DNA of 64,000 bases from Prescottella agglutinans (GTDB taxonomy: Bacteria; Actinomycetota; Actinomycetes; Mycobacteriales; Mycobacteriaceae): the NCBI RefSeq assembly GCF_004011865.1, contig NZ_RKLP01000007.1:1-64000 (forward strand), written 5' to 3'. This document shows positions 37,863 through 47,994 of the stretch, in pieces. The translations under genes and the position numbers were made by a program. The notes under the pieces were generated by a model. The model searched no databases and was not told the origin of the DNA. It worked only from the letters and a program-made list of their open reading frames with translations. Within the stretch, counting starts at the first letter, position 1. Each line of letters starts with the position of its first letter.

Positions 37863-38303
37863 GTGTCGCGCATTCTCGTTGCGCTGCTGACCGTCGCGGC
37901 CGTCTTCGGTATCGGCTTCGTGATTGCTCGGGAGATGTCGGACCTTCCGAGTCGGGTCACCCCGCGGGCCGTCGAGGATCGATCCGTCACCTTCGCCGGC
38001 GGGACGGTCACGTGCGCCACCCTGTTCGGCGATGGCTGCGACATCGACGCGCAGCTTGCCTTCGATCGGTGGGGCGGGCAGCTCGACGTCTTCGCGTCGC
38101 GGGACCTCGGCCCGTGGGGTAGGGGGTTGAGTGCTCCGGAGGTGGCGAAGCTGGGGCTGCAGGCCTGCGACACGGCGAGCATGCCGGGGCGGACGTTCCT
38201 GGAGTTCGTGGAGACGGCTCGGATCGACCACCCGGACGCGTCGAGCCCTCAGCTGTCCCCGTTCTGGGACGAAGCCGGGCGGGTTCTCTGCCCGTCGGCG
38301 TAG
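37863..38303 (+). CDS. Secreted or membrane-anchored small protein, DUF732-like
   Basis: The 146-residue protein begins with a hydrophobic helix (ILVALLTVAAVFGIGFVIA, residues 4-22). An extracytoplasmic domain with four Cys follows (TCATLFGDGCD, LGLQACDTAS, GRVLCPSA). The LSAPEVAKLGLQAC segment and the terminal Cys resemble DUF732-type mycobacterial proteins, but the match is weak. GGGAAGGGGAG precedes the GTG. It follows the methyltransferase gene by 33 bases. Confidence 0.62.
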   Translation: MSRILVALLTVAAVFGIGFVIAREMSDLPSRVTPRAVEDRSVTFAGGTVTCATLFGDGCDIDAQLAFDRWGGQLDVFASRDLGPWGRGLSAPEVAKLGLQACDTASMPGRTFLEFVETARIDHPDASSPQLSPFWDEAGRVLCPSA

Positions 38304-38388
38304 TCGGTCGCGAACCGTCGCAGCGCAGACGCTGCAGAGATCTGTCCGGGACGGAACCAGTGGAAAACCCGAACCACACCCACGGGCA

Positions 38389-41010
38389 CTACCAACACGC
38401 CTCCCGTTCCAGCCGCCCCCCGTTCCGATCATCCTTAGAGGGGAGGAGCCCGAATTCGCGGGCGACGGCGAGCGCCTCGCGTCGCGAGTGCGCGCCCAGC
38501 TTGCGGTAGAGCGACGTGCGCTGCGACTTGACGGTGGAGAGCGAGACGAAGAGCGCGTGTGCGATCGCCGGGGCGCTGAGTCCGTCGGCGAGGCCACCGA
38601 GGACGGCCCGTTCGCGGTCCGTCAGCTCGGGGCGGTGGAGGGTCGCCGGGTACTGCTCGGCGACCTCGGCAGCGAGATAGCCGGCAACGGTCTCCGACCT
38701 CCCGGCCGCAGCGACATCGCCGAGTGCGACGACGAGTTCGCGTGACACTCCGGCGAACGCGGCCCGAATGCCGGTGCGGTCCGCCAGTTCGCAGGCCCGC
38801 CGCCACAACTGGTTCGCCCGATCGACCCGGCCGAGACCATGCTGGGCTGCCGTCTCGATGACCAGCGCCTCGAGATGCGAGCGGGTGTAGGGCGTGCCGA
38901 GCCAGTCGTACCGTCGGCAGGTGTTGATCGCGGACTGGTGGTTGCCGGTGATCAGATGGGTGCGCGCGACCGCGACGACCGACCACGGGGTGTCGCAGTT
39001 CGTACGTTCCGCAAGAAGGTAGGCGCGGCTACCGTTCCCGGCCGCCAGATGCGACTCGATCTCCGCGGCGGTGAGCAGGGATCGGACGAACTCACCCTCG
39101 ACACGTTTCCGCTTGTCGGCGAACACGTCGAGCGTCGCGAGCGCACGGAACGGGTCGCCGGTGGTGACGGCGTGACGACAGCGGGCGTACACGACGAAAG
39201 GCCACAGCTCGGCGATCACCGGGAGTTCGTCGAGCTGGGCGAGTGCGGCTTCCGCGGACGCGATGTCGAGTCGATCGAGTGCGGTCAGCGCGCTGGCCGT
39301 CAGTCCGCCGATCCGGATCAGCGGCTCGATCGCCTCGTCCGCCGGCGGATGGGCCCGCTCCAGGTCGAGCCATTCGCTCACACGTTCCGACTCGCCGGTC
39401 AATGCCCAGTTCAGGGCCGAGTTTCCGGCTGCATTGCGCGCGATGTAGTCGAGGTGTCGAGCACTTCCCGAGAGATAGGCCAGCCGCAGCGTCGCAGTCG
39501 ATTCGGAGAGATCACCCGCAAGCTGGTACGTGAGGCCCCACTGCATGCGCAGGAAGGGGAGAAGATCGGAGAGGTCGTCGGGTCGGGCCTCCATGATCTC
39601 GCGAACCACCAGGCAGATCTGCCGGGTCAGATCGGCGGCGGACTCGTACCGGCCGGCGAGACGCAGCATCAAAGCCTGGTGCGAGACGATGCCGACCGCC
39701 TTACCGACATCGTCGGCCGAGACCAGGAGTCTCAGGTCCTCGGGATCGGGGACCACGGCGCCGTCGGGCCCGCGATACCCGTCCAGGCTCGCGACGAGAT
39801 CGCGTGCCTCACGGAAGCCCGGGTTGGCATCGAAGACGGATTCGGGAAGCGTGAGCAGCACGTGGCGAAGCAGGTCGAGTTCCGCGCCGACGAGCCCGAC
39901 CCAGTGCTCTTCGACGAGTTCGACGGTCAGGGGCCAGTTCTCCGCCTCGACTGCACACCGCACCGCGGCCGCGTGGTCCGTCCGCTCGCGGAGGTGCAGC
40001 GCCAGTCGGGTCGATCGGGCCGCGGGATCCATCCCGTCCTCGGACTGCATCGCGCGTAGCTCACGCCGGACCGCGGCCGGGACCTGCCACTGTGGGCCGC
40101 TCGCGTTGTCTCGCCGGTCCGCGACACCGGCGGCCTCGAGGGCCGCCAGATGCCGGTCCGCATCCGCCCCGACGTCGAGGAAGCATGCAGTCTCGATGCT
40201 CACGGTGTGCGCTGTCGCGGTGGCGACGAGGAATTCGCGGTGTGCGACGACATCCGGCGCGGCGAGGATCGTCGTCCGCACGTGGTCGGAGACCGCCTCG
40301 GCGAGACGGGCTTCCAGCAGGGACCGGCGGTCCGCCGACGCCGGCAGGCGCGAGGAGACGGCGCGGGCGACCTCGACGAGCGACCACATCCCGCCGGTGA
40401 GACGGTGGACGAGGTCGAGTTCGTCGGGGTCCACGAGGGCGCCGTCGATCGCGAAGAATTCCCCGAGTTCGTCTCGCTGCAGCAGCAGGTCGTCCCCGCA
40501 CAGCAGGTCATGGGTCGGATCCAAGGCGAACGGGTCACCGAAGGCCGAACGGCCCACGACCGTCACGACGACGCGGAGTCGATCGCAGAGATCGACCAGT
40601 TCGACTACCTGTTCCTCGAGCACGGGGTCGCACACCCGATCGAGTCGTGAGAGTGCCAGTCCGACCGGGCGCCCGCTCCGGGTCAGTTCGTCACGGATCG
40701 CTGGGTACGCGGCGGCATCGTCGCCGGGTGCTTCGGCGAGTGCGCCGGCCGCGGCGAGACGTTCGGCGGTCAGTCGCCAGAACCCCTCGGGCCCCACTCC
40801 GACCGGCGGCGGCGGAACCAGGACACTGGTGGACCCGGTCGCGTCGGCCGAGCGCACCCATTCGGCCACCAGTGCCGACTTACCGAACCCGTGGGGTGCC
40901 CGGATGATGCTGAGCGGGGTGTCTCGACGGAGTCGTTCCGACAGTCGCAGGGGTGGTCGTGCCGACAGCGGGGGATGGCAGGACGCGAGGCCGCTTCGGG
41001 ACTCGATCAT
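38389..41010 (-). CDS. Large ATP-binding LuxR-family regulator (LAL/MalT type)
   Basis: The 873-residue protein has an N-terminal P-loop-like segment (IIRAPHGFGKSALVAEWV near residue 35), a long helical-repeat middle (many TPR-like pairs) and a C-terminal LuxR HTH (LTDRERAVLGGLADGLSAPA, LFVSLSTVKSQRTSLYRKLG, residues 795-850). This is the MalT/LAL layout. Such regulators sense a small molecule or partner with the repeat region. No effector can be inferred. The ATG follows AGGAG. A GGGGTGAA / TTCACCCC dyad lies upstream. Confidence 0.85.
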   Translation of the reverse strand: MIESRSGLASCHPPLSARPPLRLSERLRRDTPLSIIRAPHGFGKSALVAEWVRSADATGSTSVLVPPPPVGVGPEGFWRLTAERLAAAGALAEAPGDDAAAYPAIRDELTRSGRPVGLALSRLDRVCDPVLEEQVVELVDLCDRLRVVVTVVGRSAFGDPFALDPTHDLLCGDDLLLQRDELGEFFAIDGALVDPDELDLVHRLTGGMWSLVEVARAVSSRLPASADRRSLLEARLAEAVSDHVRTTILAAPDVVAHREFLVATATAHTVSIETACFLDVGADADRHLAALEAAGVADRRDNASGPQWQVPAAVRRELRAMQSEDGMDPAARSTRLALHLRERTDHAAAVRCAVEAENWPLTVELVEEHWVGLVGAELDLLRHVLLTLPESVFDANPGFREARDLVASLDGYRGPDGAVVPDPEDLRLLVSADDVGKAVGIVSHQALMLRLAGRYESAADLTRQICLVVREIMEARPDDLSDLLPFLRMQWGLTYQLAGDLSESTATLRLAYLSGSARHLDYIARNAAGNSALNWALTGESERVSEWLDLERAHPPADEAIEPLIRIGGLTASALTALDRLDIASAEAALAQLDELPVIAELWPFVVYARCRHAVTTGDPFRALATLDVFADKRKRVEGEFVRSLLTAAEIESHLAAGNGSRAYLLAERTNCDTPWSVVAVARTHLITGNHQSAINTCRRYDWLGTPYTRSHLEALVIETAAQHGLGRVDRANQLWRRACELADRTGIRAAFAGVSRELVVALGDVAAAGRSETVAGYLAAEVAEQYPATLHRPELTDRERAVLGGLADGLSAPAIAHALFVSLSTVKSQRTSLYRKLGAHSRREALAVAREFGLLPSKDDRNGGRLEREACW

Positions 41011-41103
41011 CGCTCCTCGGGTACGCGGTGAGCGCGCGGCGACGATCGGTCACGGTCGCAGGCTCGGATAGTCGAAAAATCAATTGCATCTTCGATCCAA
41101 GCC

Positions 41104-41147
41104 GGGGTGAACCCTACGGGGCAACCGGTCGGTAACAACTTCACCCC
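41104..41147. promoter_or_regulatory. Inverted repeat GGGGTGAA / TTCACCCC
   Basis: Perfect 8-base arms (41104-41111 and 41140-41147) flank 28 bases in the 166-base gap between the LuxR gene start and the vWA gene stop. The spacing suits a looped operator for luxR or a long hairpin at the end of the vWA transcript. Confidence 0.45.
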
Positions 41148-41176
41148 CTATGTCACCCGCCCGGTCGCCCCCGGTT

Positions 41177-42925
41177 CTACTGCAGCGCCCTCCCGAACGC
41201 GTCACCGAGCGCGGGGCCCTGCGTGGACGGCACCGCGACGAATGTTCCGCCGGTCTGGTCGGCCATCGACTGCAGGGTCTCCTGGTCGCTGTTCTCGCCG
41301 ATCGAGATCACGTCCACCCGGACGGGGTGGGACGAGTTGCTCAATGCGGTTTTCAGTTGCCGTGTCGTGGTGGAGGTGTCGTCGTTCGGTCCGTCGGTGA
41401 CGAGGAGAACCGAGTTGGGGCGGCCGTCGACGAAACCGTCGGCCGCGCTCTTGTGCGCCGCGATCACCGACGCGTACGTCGACGTCGCGGTGGCGGGGCG
41501 CAGCGACTCCAGTGCGGTGACGATCCGCTGGCGGCGATCGCCGTCGGACAGCGGCCCGGTGGGGACCTTCACCACGTACGGCTTGGTGCCGTCGAGTCCG
41601 CGGCTGTACACCCACAATCCGACGTCCGAGGACTCGGGCAGGGCTGCGAGTCGCGCGGACAGGGCGTCGACGGTGTTACTCAACCGGGTGCCGTCGCCGT
41701 CGGTGTTGCCCATGGACCCGGAGATGTCGAGCAGGATCGTCGTGGCCTGCGGGACGGCCGGATTCGCGAACGTCTGTGCCAGGCGGGCGGCCGCTGGCCC
41801 GGTCGCGGGGGCGAGGGTCCGGCCCAGCGGCGGCATCGGGGTGCGGTCGGTCGCCGGTGGGGTGCGGTCGTCGACCCGGAATCCCGCGCCGACGAGGTCC
41901 TGCACCTGGTCCGGTTGGCGCACGAAGTCCACGAACTGGGCCGCCGCGCGGCTGAGGGTCTCGTCGACCCACGGAGTAGCGAGGACGACCGCAGGGTGGT
42001 CGGCGACGGGTGTGACGCCGCCGGGCGCGAAGGCGGCGAGACCGGACGCCGCGTCCCCTGCCGCGTAGATCTGCTGCTCGGTGGCCGGTACCGCATGGAA
42101 GGAACCCGCCGCGGGGCTCGACTGACGCGCGAGCGCGCTGAGGGCGTCGGCCGTGGATACGGGTGCGCCGTCGATGGCCTTGCTGCCGTTCGCCAGTGCG
42201 GAGATCGCCGCGGTGACCGGCGGGGACGCCGCCTGCGCCTCGTCGAGCGGTCCGGTTCCGGCGTCCGCGACGGCTGCGGCGACGGCGTCGAGTGCCTGGT
42301 CGGTGGGGGAGTCCGCGGGCAGCGCGAGTTTCAGGCTGCCCCAGCCGGGGAGCCCGAGCCCGGTCAGGGAATCCGGCGCGGACTGCAGCGCCGGCAGGCG
42401 CTGCCATCCGATCCCGGACGCGTCGAGGGCGAGATCGAGTGCACCCGGGACCGCGAGCACCACCGGGCTGGTCGCGATCGACTTGGGTCGGCCGTCGATC
42501 ACACCGGGGACTCCGGACAGGCGTTCGGTGGCGGCGCTGCTCGACGGGATCCACAGCGCGGGCGCCGGACCCAGGGCCTCGTTCCACGGTCCGTCGGGGG
42601 CGTCGGCGAGCGCGTCGGCGATCGCCCGGGAGGCTCCTTCGGTGACGGTCGCGGTCACGCAGTGATCCCGCACCACCGGGTTCGTCTCGCTGAATCGGGT
42701 CGCGAACTCCTGGATCTGCGGCGCGATGTCGGGATCCGCGGTCACGTGCAGGACGGCCTCGCCCTCGACGCACGCCCCGGCAGCCGCCGTGCCCTCACTG
42801 CTCGCGCGGTCCCTCAGCTGGAACCAGCCGACGACGCCGAGCACGAGAACGATCACGGACACCAACGCGATGATCGGTCCCTTGCTGACGCCACGGGTGC
42901 GCCGATCACTGCGATGCTGACCCAC
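41177..42925 (-). CDS. Membrane-anchored solute-binding plus von Willebrand A protein (Rv1836c-like)
   Basis: The 582-residue protein has an N-terminal transmembrane helix (GPIIALVSVIVLVLGVVGWF, residues 16-35). An extracytoplasmic domain resembling a substrate-binding protein follows (ADPDIAPQIQEFATRFSETN; PALWIPSS; SPVVLAVP), then a C-terminal vWA domain with the MIDAS motif TTILLDISGSMG near residue 400 and VLLVTDGPND near residue 510. Its position next to glcB matches Rv1836c. The ligand is unknown. The protein probably scaffolds envelope complexes. Confidence 0.82.
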   Translation of the reverse strand: MGQHRSDRRTRGVSKGPIIALVSVIVLVLGVVGWFQLRDRASSEGTAAAGACVEGEAVLHVTADPDIAPQIQEFATRFSETNPVVRDHCVTATVTEGASRAIADALADAPDGPWNEALGPAPALWIPSSSAATERLSGVPGVIDGRPKSIATSPVVLAVPGALDLALDASGIGWQRLPALQSAPDSLTGLGLPGWGSLKLALPADSPTDQALDAVAAAVADAGTGPLDEAQAASPPVTAAISALANGSKAIDGAPVSTADALSALARQSSPAAGSFHAVPATEQQIYAAGDAASGLAAFAPGGVTPVADHPAVVLATPWVDETLSRAAAQFVDFVRQPDQVQDLVGAGFRVDDRTPPATDRTPMPPLGRTLAPATGPAAARLAQTFANPAVPQATTILLDISGSMGNTDGDGTRLSNTVDALSARLAALPESSDVGLWVYSRGLDGTKPYVVKVPTGPLSDGDRRQRIVTALESLRPATATSTYASVIAAHKSAADGFVDGRPNSVLLVTDGPNDDTSTTTRQLKTALSNSSHPVRVDVISIGENSDQETLQSMADQTGGTFVAVPSTQGPALGDAFGRALQ

Positions 42926-43022
42926 GTCGAAACCGCCTTGCCTTCTTCACCAGTCGGACCGGCGCCGGACCGGCCCTGACGAACGCAGTCTAGTGACGAA
43001 TACGGACATCCCGAACGCACGC

Positions 43023-43052
43023 GGCCCCGGCACCTGTGACGGTGCCGGGGCC
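43023..43052 (-). terminator. glcB terminator
   Basis: A perfect 12-bp stem (GGCCCCGGCACC, 43023-43034, and its complement at 43041-43052) with loop TGTGAC lies 18 bases beyond the malate synthase stop. Confidence 0.85.
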
Positions 43053-43070
43053 GGGAGCGAAGCGCGGGGA

Positions 43071-45266
43071 TCAGGCGTTGGCGGCCTTGTACTCGCGACG
43101 GCGGCGGTGCAGGATCGGCTCGGTGTAGCCGCTCGGCTGCTTGGTGCCCTCGAGGATCAGCTCCTTGGCCGCCTGGAAGGCGATGTTGGAGTCGAAGTTC
43201 GGGGCCATCGGCCGGTACGTGGCGTCACCCTCGTTCTGGCGGTCGACGACCGGCGCCATCCGCTCGAGGCTCGCGACGATGTCGGCCTCGGACACGATGC
43301 CGTGACGCATCCAGTTCGCCAGCAGCTGGCTCGAGATGCGCAGCGTCGCCCGGTCCTCCATGAGCGCGACGTCGTGGATGTCGGGCACCTTGGAGCAGCC
43401 GACGCCCGCGTCGATCCAGCGGACCACGTAGCCGAGGATCGACTGGCAGTTGTTGTCGAGTTCCTGCTGCTTCTCCGCGTCGGACCAGTCGGTGCTGGGG
43501 GCGAGCGGGATCGTCAGGATCTCGTCGACCGTCGCGCGCGGCTTGCCCTTGAGCTGGTCCTGGACCGCGAACACGTCCACCTGGTGGTAGTGGGTGGCGT
43601 GCAGGGTCGCGCCCGTCGGCGACGGCACCCACGCGGTGTTGGCGCCCGACTTGGGGTGACCGATCTTCTGCTCGAGCATGTCGGCCATCAGGTCGGTCAT
43701 AGCCCACATGCCCTTGCCGATCTGCGCCTTGCCCTGCAGTCCCGTCGCGAGGCCGGTGTCGACGTTCCAGTCCTCGTACGCGGAGATCCACGTCTGCTTC
43801 TTCATGTCGGCCTTGCGCACCATCGCGCCAGCCTCCATCGAGGTGTGGATCTCGTCGCCGGTGCGGTCGAGGAAGCCGGTGTTGATGAACACCACCCGCT
43901 GGTCCGCTTCCTTGATGCAGGCCGCGAGGTTGACGGTGGTGCGCCGCTCCTCGTCCATGATGCCGACCTTCAGCGTGTTCGCCGGCAGGCCGAGAACCTC
44001 CTCGACGCGGCCGAACAGCTCGGTGGTGAACGCGATCTCCTCGGGGCCGTGCTGCTTGGGCTTGACGATGTAGATCGAGCCGGTCCGAGAGTTGTTCAGC
44101 GGGCCGTGCTCGGCGTCGATGCTCAGGCCGTGCACCGCGCACGCGCTGGTGATCAGCGCGTCGAGGATGCCCTCGGGCAGCTCGTTGCCGTCGGCGTCGA
44201 GGATCGCCGGGTTGGTCATCAGGTGGCCGACGTTGCGGACGAACAGCAGCGAGCGGCCGTGCAGGGTGAGCTCGTCGCCGGCGGGGGTGGTGTAGGTGCG
44301 GTCGCCGTTGAGGGTGCGGGTCACCGTCTTGCCGCCCTTGTCGAACGACTCCGCCAGGTCACCGCGGTTCAGGCCGAGCCAGTTGCGGTAGCCGACCACC
44401 TTGTCGTCGGCGTCGACCGCGGCCACCGAGTCCTCGAAGTCCATGATCGTGGTGATCGCGGACTCGAGCACCACGTCCTTGACGCCGGCGCCGTCGGTGC
44501 GGCCGATCGGGGAGCTGGGGTCGATCTCGATCTCGACGTGCAGGCCGTGGTTGCGCAGCAGCACCGAGGTGGGGTGATCGCCGTCGCCGAGGTAGCCGAC
44601 GAACTTCTCCGGCTGCGCCAGGCCGGTGACGACCTCGCCGCCCAGTTCGATGGCCAGCTTGTCGTCGACCACGAAGTAGCGGGTGGCCTCGGTGTGCGAG
44701 CCCTTCGCCAGCGGCGCGGCGGTGTCGAGGAAGTTGCGGGCCCACGCGATGACCTTGTCGCCGCGAACCTTGTTGTAGCCGGGCTTGCCCCCGGGCGCCT
44801 TCTCGGCGCCGCCTTCCTCGGAGATCGCGTCGGTGCCGTACAGCGCGTCGTACAGCGAACCCCAGCGGGCGTTGGACGCGTTGAGCGCGAACCGGGCGTT
44901 GAGGACCGGGACCACCAGCTGCGGGCCGGCGGTGGTGGCGATCTCGGCGTCGACGTTCTCGGTCGCGACCTGGAACGGCGCCGGCTCGGGCAGCAGGTAG
45001 CCGATGTCCTGCAGGAACGCCTTGTACTCGGCGGCGTCGAGAGGCTTGCCCGCACGCTCACGGTGCCACGCGTCGATCTGCGCCTGCAGGTCGTCACGCT
45101 TGGCGAGCAGCGCCTTGTTCTTCGGGGCCAGATCGGCGAAGACCTTGCCCGCACCCTCCCAGAACGCCTCGGCGGAAACGCCGGTGCCCGGAAGAGCCTC
45201 ATCGTTCACGAAGTCGTAGAGAACCTTGGCGACCTGAAGACCACCGACCTGCACGCGTTCAGTCAT
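43071..45266 (-). CDS. glcB: Malate synthase G
   Basis: The 731-residue enzyme condenses glyoxylate with acetyl-CoA to malate in the glyoxylate bypass. Family landmarks are present: [49 protein letters not shown], the catalytic region [20 protein letters not shown] and the late GKGMWAM and [17 protein letters not shown]. Its length matches the G isoform (about 725). The ATG at 45266 is the natural start. Position and strand match Rv1837c. Mqo and GarA in the same window act on neighbouring carbon nodes. Confidence 0.96.
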   Translation of the reverse strand: MTERVQVGGLQVAKVLYDFVNDEALPGTGVSAEAFWEGAGKVFADLAPKNKALLAKRDDLQAQIDAWHRERAGKPLDAAEYKAFLQDIGYLLPEPAPFQVATENVDAEIATTAGPQLVVPVLNARFALNASNARWGSLYDALYGTDAISEEGGAEKAPGGKPGYNKVRGDKVIAWARNFLDTAAPLAKGSHTEATRYFVVDDKLAIELGGEVVTGLAQPEKFVGYLGDGDHPTSVLLRNHGLHVEIEIDPSSPIGRTDGAGVKDVVLESAITTIMDFEDSVAAVDADDKVVGYRNWLGLNRGDLAESFDKGGKTVTRTLNGDRTYTTPAGDELTLHGRSLLFVRNVGHLMTNPAILDADGNELPEGILDALITSACAVHGLSIDAEHGPLNNSRTGSIYIVKPKQHGPEEIAFTTELFGRVEEVLGLPANTLKVGIMDEERRTTVNLAACIKEADQRVVFINTGFLDRTGDEIHTSMEAGAMVRKADMKKQTWISAYEDWNVDTGLATGLQGKAQIGKGMWAMTDLMADMLEQKIGHPKSGANTAWVPSPTGATLHATHYHQVDVFAVQDQLKGKPRATVDEILTIPLAPSTDWSDAEKQQELDNNCQSILGYVVRWIDAGVGCSKVPDIHDVALMEDRATLRISSQLLANWMRHGIVSEADIVASLERMAPVVDRQNEGDATYRPMAPNFDSNIAFQAAKELILEGTKQPSGYTEPILHRRRREYKAANA

Positions 45267-45671
45267 TGAACTGCCTCACTTTTCCGGTACCAGCGGCGCC
45301 TCGGGCCACGGCCACTGTCAGGGCACATGCTTCGGACGCCGAACGGGACGACAACAATGTTACCCGGCGGTAGCTTCCGGAGGAGATCAGTCCGGTGCGG
45401 CTGCTGGGGCATCGACGAATACAGCTGAAGAGCTGAGGCGCGTGAGGTGGGCGCCGACTGCGGTGGGACGAACGGTGCGCGTCCGAATGCAGACTCGATC
45501 ATGAAAGGCGGGTTGGCCGATCGTGCACAGATGATACTGGCCGGTCACTGTCGCCGCGCGGCGGCCTGTGCGCTTTCCGGCGACGCCGCGACGAGCGGCG
45601 CCGGGTACGCGGTGAGCGGTGAGGTTATCGGAATCTTGCTCGAGGTCGCGAATGCGGCATAGCTTCTCGGA
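45267..45671. other. 405-base gap between glcB and the DUF1801 gene
   Basis: This is the divergent control region of glcB and the 45672 gene. I see a partly symmetric ACAACAATGTTAC near 45350, but no convincing promoter pair, RNA or gene. A possible 71-codon plus-strand frame (45447-45662) has no ribosome binding site and odd composition. Confidence 0.5.
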
Positions 45672-46037
45672 ATGGTGCACAGTGCTGCGAACGATGTAGA
45701 CGACTACCTGGCCGAGGTGCCCGATGAACGTAGAGCCGCACTGGCTGAGCTGCGGCACCTGTGCGTCCGAGAGCTGACGGGCTTCACCGAGGTCATGGCC
45801 TACGGTATGCCGACGTATGAGCGGGACGGTGTCGCGGAGATCGCCTTCGCCAGTCAGAAGCAGTACATCTCCTTCTACCTGATGCGCCGTGATGTGCGTG
45901 AGGCGTTCACCGAACGGCTGGCGGGACACAACATGGGCAAGGGGTGCCTGCGGTTCCGCAGGCCTCAGGCCATCGACTTCGGTCTGCTACGCGATCTGCT
46001 GCAAGCGACAGCGAAAAGGCCCGGGACAGTCTGCTGA
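45672..46037 (+). CDS. DUF1801 (YdhG-like) protein
   Basis: The 121-residue protein has the family pattern: VDDYLAEVPDERRAALAELR at the start, VMAYGMPTYERDG near residue 41, QKQYISFYLM near residue 60 and a late GKGCLRFRRPQAIDFGLLRDL. DUF1801 proteins adopt an SRPBCC-unlike alpha/beta fold of unknown function, often annotated YdhG/YjbR-like. It converges with the multicopper oxidase, 37 bases away. Confidence 0.82.
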   Translation: MVHSAANDVDDYLAEVPDERRAALAELRHLCVRELTGFTEVMAYGMPTYERDGVAEIAFASQKQYISFYLMRRDVREAFTERLAGHNMGKGCLRFRRPQAIDFGLLRDLLQATAKRPGTVC

Positions 46038-46074
46038 CGCCCGGCCTGGCGGAGGTTCCCGGGGTGCCGGCTAC

Positions 46075-47895
46075 CTACCCGCGCACCCGGATCTGCTGCA
46101 TCATGTCGTGGTCCTGGTGTTCGAGGTTGTGGCAGTGCCACGTGTACCCGCGGACCTCCTGGCCGGGGCCGTGGTGCCCCTCCGCGTCGTGCGGGACCGG
46201 GATCGGCGCGTCCGGGTCGAAGCCGAGGTCATCGACCGAGGGCCAGTGCACGAGGAGGGTGAGCACCGCGTCGGACTCGACGATTGTGGTGTCCTTCCAG
46301 CCCGACTCCCATGCGGCCGGCGCCGCGCGCTCGCCGATGAGGAACGGGGACGGGTCCGGGGTCCAGCGGACGCCGTCCCCCTCGAGCGGCGGGGGCGAGG
46401 TGGCCATGTAGCCGGCCGTCCACAGCTTCTGCCGGCCGAGGATCCGGAACCGGGCCAGGTGCAGGTGGACCGGATGCTCGAACGGAAACGTGTTGACGAT
46501 GTGCCAGATCTCCGTCGTTCCGGCCTCGGCGACGTCGATGTCGTCGGTGAGGAACGGCAGGTTGTTGATCGTCCCCATCAACGGGAGCACCGCGGCCGTC
46601 CGGTCCAGGTCGAAGCGCGCCAGGAACGTCATGATCCGGGTCCGGGCCACACCGTCGGTGGTGGCGGGCGCGAGCGCCGGGGGGAGTCCCGGCCCGCCCC
46701 GCAGCCGCGTCGGCACCCGGGCCGGTTCGGCGGCAGCCTGATCCGCGTCGAACCGCATGATCTCGGGCAGTGCCGGGACCCCGATCACGGCGCTGCCGGC
46801 ACTGTTGAGGGCGGTGTTGACGAGCGTCACGGACTCGCCCGGGGCGAGCGCCGAGAAGTCAACCAGCACGTCTGCGCGCTCCCCGGAGGTCATGGCGATG
46901 TGGTCGGTGGCTACGGACTCGTGGAGCAGGCCCTGGTCACCGCCGATCACCGTGAACCGCATCCCGTTCGAGAACGCGAACCGGTAGGTGCGCGAGTTCG
47001 AGCCCTGCAGCAGCCGCAGTCGATACAGCGTGCGCCGCACCGTCATCCGTGGCCACGCGACTCCGTTGATCACGGCGACGTCCCCGTACTGGCCGCCCTG
47101 GTTGTAGCCGCTCGGCTGGTAGCGGGCCAGCCGCGGCTGCAGCGTCCCGTCGGCGTTGAAGGTGCGGTCCTGCACCACGATCGGCACCTCGAACTCCCCG
47201 GCGGGCAGCCCGAGCGGATTGTCGGCGCGGCCGGTGTCGAACTCGTCGCGCAGCAGATAGAACCCGGCGAGCCCGGCCTGCACGTTCAGGCGGGTGTTCG
47301 CCATCACGTGGTCGTGGTACCAGAGGGTCGCGGCCTCCTGGTGGTTGCCGTAGCGGTTGGTCTGCACGCCGCCGCGCCGCCACGAGATCAACGGATGCCC
47401 GTCCGAGTCGGGACGGCTTTGGGCGCCGTGCAGGTGCACCGTCGTCCGCGGATTGGTCCGATCCTCCTCGGTGGCGCCGTGCATCGTCAGATCGACGGCG
47501 TAGCCGAGCGGATTGACGTCGATCGAATTGGCGAACGACACCGTGGTCGGCTCGCCGTGGCGGGCCTCGAGGGTGGGGCCGAGGATGCCGGCGCGGTAGC
47601 CCAGGACCGTCGACGCCGGCAGATCCGGGTGGTACGTGTGGGTGCTGGACTGTGCGGTGAGCGTTCCCGACGCCGCGGCGGTCGGGAGGCGCGGCAGGTC
47701 GGTGACGAACCGGCGTAGCGGCGGCGACGAGAAGTTCAGCGGACTCGGGTCGCTCGGTGGCGGCAGATCCGGGATCGGGACCGGCGGCGGCGGCACCGGC
47801 ACACCCGGTGCGGCCGCGGCCGACGGCGCACCCAGCCAGCCGAGCGCGGCGACCGAGCCAGCCATGCCGAAGAATCCACGTCGTGAGAGTTCCAT
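46075..47895 (-). CDS. Tat-exported multicopper oxidase
   Basis: The 606-residue protein has a twin-arginine signal (SRRGFFGMAGSVAALGWLG, residues 4-22) and a Pro-rich linker, then three cupredoxin domains with copper ligands. These are TTVHLHGAQS and LWYHDHVMA in domain 1, and HPVHLHLARF and the T1/T3 cluster WHCHNLEHQDHDMMQQ at the C-terminus. This is a laccase/CotA/bilirubin-oxidase-like enzyme acting outside the membrane on phenolics or metal ions. AAAGGAG lies eight bases before the ATG at 47895. Confidence 0.9.
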   Translation of the reverse strand: MELSRRGFFGMAGSVAALGWLGAPSAAAAPGVPVPPPPVPIPDLPPPSDPSPLNFSSPPLRRFVTDLPRLPTAAASGTLTAQSSTHTYHPDLPASTVLGYRAGILGPTLEARHGEPTTVSFANSIDVNPLGYAVDLTMHGATEEDRTNPRTTVHLHGAQSRPDSDGHPLISWRRGGVQTNRYGNHQEAATLWYHDHVMANTRLNVQAGLAGFYLLRDEFDTGRADNPLGLPAGEFEVPIVVQDRTFNADGTLQPRLARYQPSGYNQGGQYGDVAVINGVAWPRMTVRRTLYRLRLLQGSNSRTYRFAFSNGMRFTVIGGDQGLLHESVATDHIAMTSGERADVLVDFSALAPGESVTLVNTALNSAGSAVIGVPALPEIMRFDADQAAAEPARVPTRLRGGPGLPPALAPATTDGVARTRIMTFLARFDLDRTAAVLPLMGTINNLPFLTDDIDVAEAGTTEIWHIVNTFPFEHPVHLHLARFRILGRQKLWTAGYMATSPPPLEGDGVRWTPDPSPFLIGERAAPAAWESGWKDTTIVESDAVLTLLVHWPSVDDLGFDPDAPIPVPHDAEGHHGPGQEVRGYTWHCHNLEHQDHDMMQQIRVRG

Positions 47896-47994
47896 GGTCG
47901 AACTCCTTTGGCTTGATGAATCAGGCCTGGGGATCGAACTCATGCGGATGCTACCCATGCGGCAGACCCGACACGCCGCTATCGACGGGTGGCG

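Noticed and set aside
38320-38335. Short GCAGCG / CGCTGC hairpin between the DUF732-like and LuxR genes
   Set aside because: Only six base pairs and no tail, so it is too weak to call a terminator.
45447-45662. A 71-codon plus-strand frame in the glcB upstream gap
   Set aside because: No ribosome binding site, composition unlike its neighbours and no domain.
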